From: Thamnidium elegans
Lineage: Eukaryota; Mucoromycota; Mucoromycetes; Mucorales; Mucoraceae
Direction: 5' to 3'
DNA length: 64,000 nt
NCBI GenBank assembly: GCA_025201345.1
Contig: JAIXMG010000013.1
Location: 496,001 to 560,000 of the forward strand
Position numbers and translations under genes: made by a program. Position 1 is the first letter of the stretch; every line of letters starts with the position of its first letter. Under the pieces are notes generated by a model. The model ran no database searches, was not told the DNA's origin, and saw only the letters and a program-made list of their open reading frames with translations. Shown piece after piece: positions 61,901 through 64,000 of this stretch.

Positions 61901-62488
61901 ACCAAACGAACGTATTCACCATCAGAGTTTATTTTTATCGATTTGAGTTCCCGAGCTCGAAATTGTGCGCGTACATTATTATCAAAACAAACATAACTAG
62001 AAATGGATAACATATTAAGGATAGAAGGTATAGATGTATAAATAAAAATAATTACCCTAGTCTGGTAAACTCAATCAACATGTTATCTTCGTCATCACTG
62101 GGAGGAGTGTCAGGTGCTATGTCATCTAATACATCTTGTGCATCTTTTAGTAAACCAATATATACATCAATTTTAGTGGCTATTTTGAAATGGTGTGAGA
62201 GTATTTGAACTTTAGAAATACGAGCAGTGCCTGACAATAAATGGATAATTAAATCTTGTGGATATTCAGGGCATCTAATTTTTTTTTTTTTTTTTTTACT
62301 GTTACTACGGTTATTGTATTTATATAATATACTTTGAGTATTTACTTTGGTGTTTGCCAACCTTTACGCTTTACTGATAAAGTCTCTATTTCGTTACCCG
62401 GACTACTATTTGCTAATTGTTCGGGATTGAAACCTTCGTCAAAGGAAGAGCAATGTACAAATTCATAAGGAAGGTAATTATTTCCCAT
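58956..62488 (-). CDS. CEP104: CEP104 homologue (cilium-tip/centrosomal TOG and zinc-finger protein)
   Basis: Nine exons (62488-62346, 62274-62056, 61996-61858, 61788-61711, 61625-61308, 61255-59990, 59898-59371, 59320-59173, 59119-58956) sum to 3003 nt, giving 1000 aa; human CEP104 has 925. The N-terminal jelly-roll domain shows GWQTPKCPEYPQDLIIHL, SKVQILSHHFKIATKIDVYI, YVCFDNNVRAQFRARELKSI and FNQVGVLLINVLGQP, all matching CEP104. A helical segment (LFRAEDEAVKAESYQNAKTY) and an acidic linker with FEQDE repeats follow. Then comes a TOG-like alpha-solenoid (about residues 430-720) that would bind tubulin. A disordered Ser/Thr/Asn linker with ATNGT repeats leads to the C-terminal zinc-finger array (CIFCDEV, CPMCQII, CTRCRQA, CPLCLIH with spaced His/Cys), which in CEP104 binds CP110/NEK1. 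All CEP104 domains are present. Confidence 0.93.
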
Positions 62489-62832
62489 TTCTTATGATGG
62501 TAATTTAAAAAAGGTTTAAAAAAAAAAAAGAAAAAAAAAAAAAAAAAAAAAAAAAAAGAGAGAGAGAGAAAAAGAGAAGAGACAGAAATACTCGTGGTTC
62601 TGCATGACTCTAAATACTTATTCAGGACATAAGCCTTAAAATTTGTCCCCTTTTCCTTTGGCAACAGAAAATTGAAGGAAACATAATAAAAAACACGTGT
62701 AAACAAATAGCGTCAGTTTGGGTAAGTAGTTATTTCATAATAATGATGAAAGGGAGAAGGGCCAATGATAAACTTGTATCACCCTTCTCTTTAGTTCATT
62801 GAGTATCACTAAAAATATATATAAGTTGTTAA

Positions 62833-62892
62833 TTTTTCATTTTCTTTTCTTTTCCCTTTTTCTTTTCCCTTTTTTTAATTTTTTTTTTTCTC
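62833..62892 (+). promoter_or_regulatory. Pyrimidine-rich tract before the gene at 62913
   Basis: About 60 nt of T and C ending 20 nt before the start codon, like those before 26365 and 39403. Role inferred. Confidence 0.45.
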
Positions 62893-62912
62893 TCTTACTT
62901 ATATAACAAAAA

Positions 62913-63863
62913 ATGGACAATACAATACATAGACAGAGAAAGCCAAAACCACTATTTGGCTTATTTAGAAAGAATAAACCTGGACCAGTACAAGTAATAG
63001 TTCCCACATCACCACTATCTTCTGTACCACTTCATTCTATATTATCCCCTCACAGCAATATAGAAAGGTTACCCAAACAAAGTATTTCTGATACAAGAAA
63101 TCCATTGCTATCTCCTCAATTTCAACGAAGACCTAGATCAAAATCAGTTGGAAGAGATCCTTCTGCTCACATTAGGCTAATGGAAGAAAGAGAATCGGCT
63201 TTAAACAAGTTATGCCAAAGAGAAATAAACTCACCCAATTCATCGCTGGTCGATTCTTTACCTTTATTATCTCCAACATATACTGCCCCACCTGTACCTC
63301 CCATTCCAGTGCACCATCAACCAATGCGAAAGTTCTCTTCTGCTCATGACTTACAGAAAGCTGCAAAAATACAGCAAAATTCTATTAACCAAGCTCAATG
63401 TCAACCATTACCTAAACGAAAAGACTTGTCAAGATCGAGATCACTAAATAACTCTTTTCCTCAAAAGTTACATTCTTCTAAATCTCAACAACAATTAAAA
63501 TCTCCAATAAGTCCTAACCCAATGTCAAGAGGTCGTTGGCCACCAAGTAGAAATTATATAAATAATAATAATAGCAATAATAATAATAATAATAACAGTG
63601 ATGATGATGATATACCACTTGGGTATTTACAATCACCTATTAGTAGACCATCTTCATTATTAAGTGACAATGAAGAAGAAGACGATGAAGATTTAATACC
63701 AATTGCAAGGTTAAATACAGATACTTCAGTTTCTGATGTTGATTATCAGACTGCTGCTGACAAGTATAAAGAAAAAGTAAAGGAAAGATTACAATTGGAT
63801 GAAGAAGATAGCGATGATGATGATATCCCAATCTCTTTATTACCTTCAAAGAAATTTATTTAA
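62913..63863 (+). CDS. Disordered hypothetical protein with repeated acidic D-IP-x-x-x-L motifs
   Basis: Single-exon gene of 316 aa, not recognised. It is basic and Ser/Pro-rich at the N-terminus (RKPKPLFGLFRKNKPGP, RRPRSKSVGRDPS). It has one short helix-like part (IRLMEERESALNKLCQRE), proline-rich PPVPPIP, an Asn run, and an acidic C-terminal third. Three copies of a short motif stand out: DDDDIPLGYL, EDLIPIARL and DDDDIPISLL (pattern acidic-x-I-P-[LI]-x-x-L). They look like linear interaction motifs. The gene is divergent from CEP104 with 424 bp between starts. Its compositional bias is typical of fungal regulatory or polarity proteins, but no function can be given. Confidence 0.75.
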   Translation: MDNTIHRQRKPKPLFGLFRKNKPGPVQVIVPTSPLSSVPLHSILSPHSNIERLPKQSISDTRNPLLSPQFQRRPRSKSVGRDPSAHIRLMEERESALNKLCQREINSPNSSLVDSLPLLSPTYTAPPVPPIPVHHQPMRKFSSAHDLQKAAKIQQNSINQAQCQPLPKRKDLSRSRSLNNSFPQKLHSSKSQQQLKSPISPNPMSRGRWPPSRNYINNNNSNNNNNNNSDDDDIPLGYLQSPISRPSSLLSDNEEEDDEDLIPIARLNTDTSVSDVDYQTAADKYKEKVKERLQLDEEDSDDDDIPISLLPSKKFI

Positions 63864-64000
63864 TAAAAAAAGTTACATTATTTTTTAAATGTCAGAAAAA
63901 GAAACCCCCACCCCCCTCTCTCTTGTCTTTTTTTTTATTTTTATATTATTATTATTATTATCGTATATTATTCAATGTATACTGATAGCTTTGAAGAGCA

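Overview
The window looks like nuclear DNA of a filamentous fungus, most likely an early-diverging lineage such as Mucoromycota. Three things support this. Nearly every gene is broken by short (50-80 nt) AT-rich GT-AG introns. The intergenic DNA is full of long A and T runs. The gene content is eukaryotic and fungal: Anp1/Mnn9-type mannosyltransferase, UDP-glucose dehydrogenase, NPC1, an HSF-type factor and HsbA-like secreted proteins. The lineage is an inference, because no rRNA or mitochondrial marker is present.

Layout. 1-7 kb: a 3'-incomplete MFS transporter (-) and the mRNA-export subunit THO2 (+). 9-21 kb: an Anp1-family glycosyltransferase (-), an MDR oxidoreductase (+), an HSF-type transcription factor (+), a secreted subtilase (+), ribosomal protein eL24 (-) and UDP-glucose 6-dehydrogenase (-). 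21.5-25 kb: a gene-poor stretch with one possible small gene and a decayed reading frame. 25-36.5 kb: a DUF4442/hotdog-like membrane protein (+), a protein with a tight cluster of six cysteines (+), spliceosomal kinase PRP4 (+), a Trf4-type poly(A) polymerase (-) and NPC1 (-). 39-45 kb: a GATA-like + PHD zinc-finger protein (+), splicing factor PRP38 (+) and a Ulp/SENP protease (+). 45-52 kb: a tandem array of HsbA-like secreted protein genes (-), with one splice-site-damaged copy and one copy that has lost its gene. 53.7 kb: tRNA-Arg(ACG). 54.6-55.7 kb: a multi-exon pseudogene. 56-64 kb: an IRG-type dynamin-like GTPase (-), a divergent RING-CH membrane protein (+), a full-length CEP104 homologue (-) and a disordered repeat-motif protein (+).

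Functional themes are RNA processing and export (THO2, PRP4, PRP38, Trf4), cell wall and secretion (Anp1-type GT, UGDH, subtilase, HsbA proteins) and membrane or sterol biology (NPC1). The most interesting accessory content is the IRG-like GTPase, which carries an N-myristoylation-type start and stands head to head with a RING-CH membrane protein; the CEP104 cilium-tip homologue; and the visibly evolving HsbA array. All splice models were read by eye. For most genes I checked that exon lengths sum to a multiple of three and give an open frame. The exceptions are noted: eL24 and HsbA copy B do not splice cleanly, and in the MFS and subtilase genes I did not total all exons.
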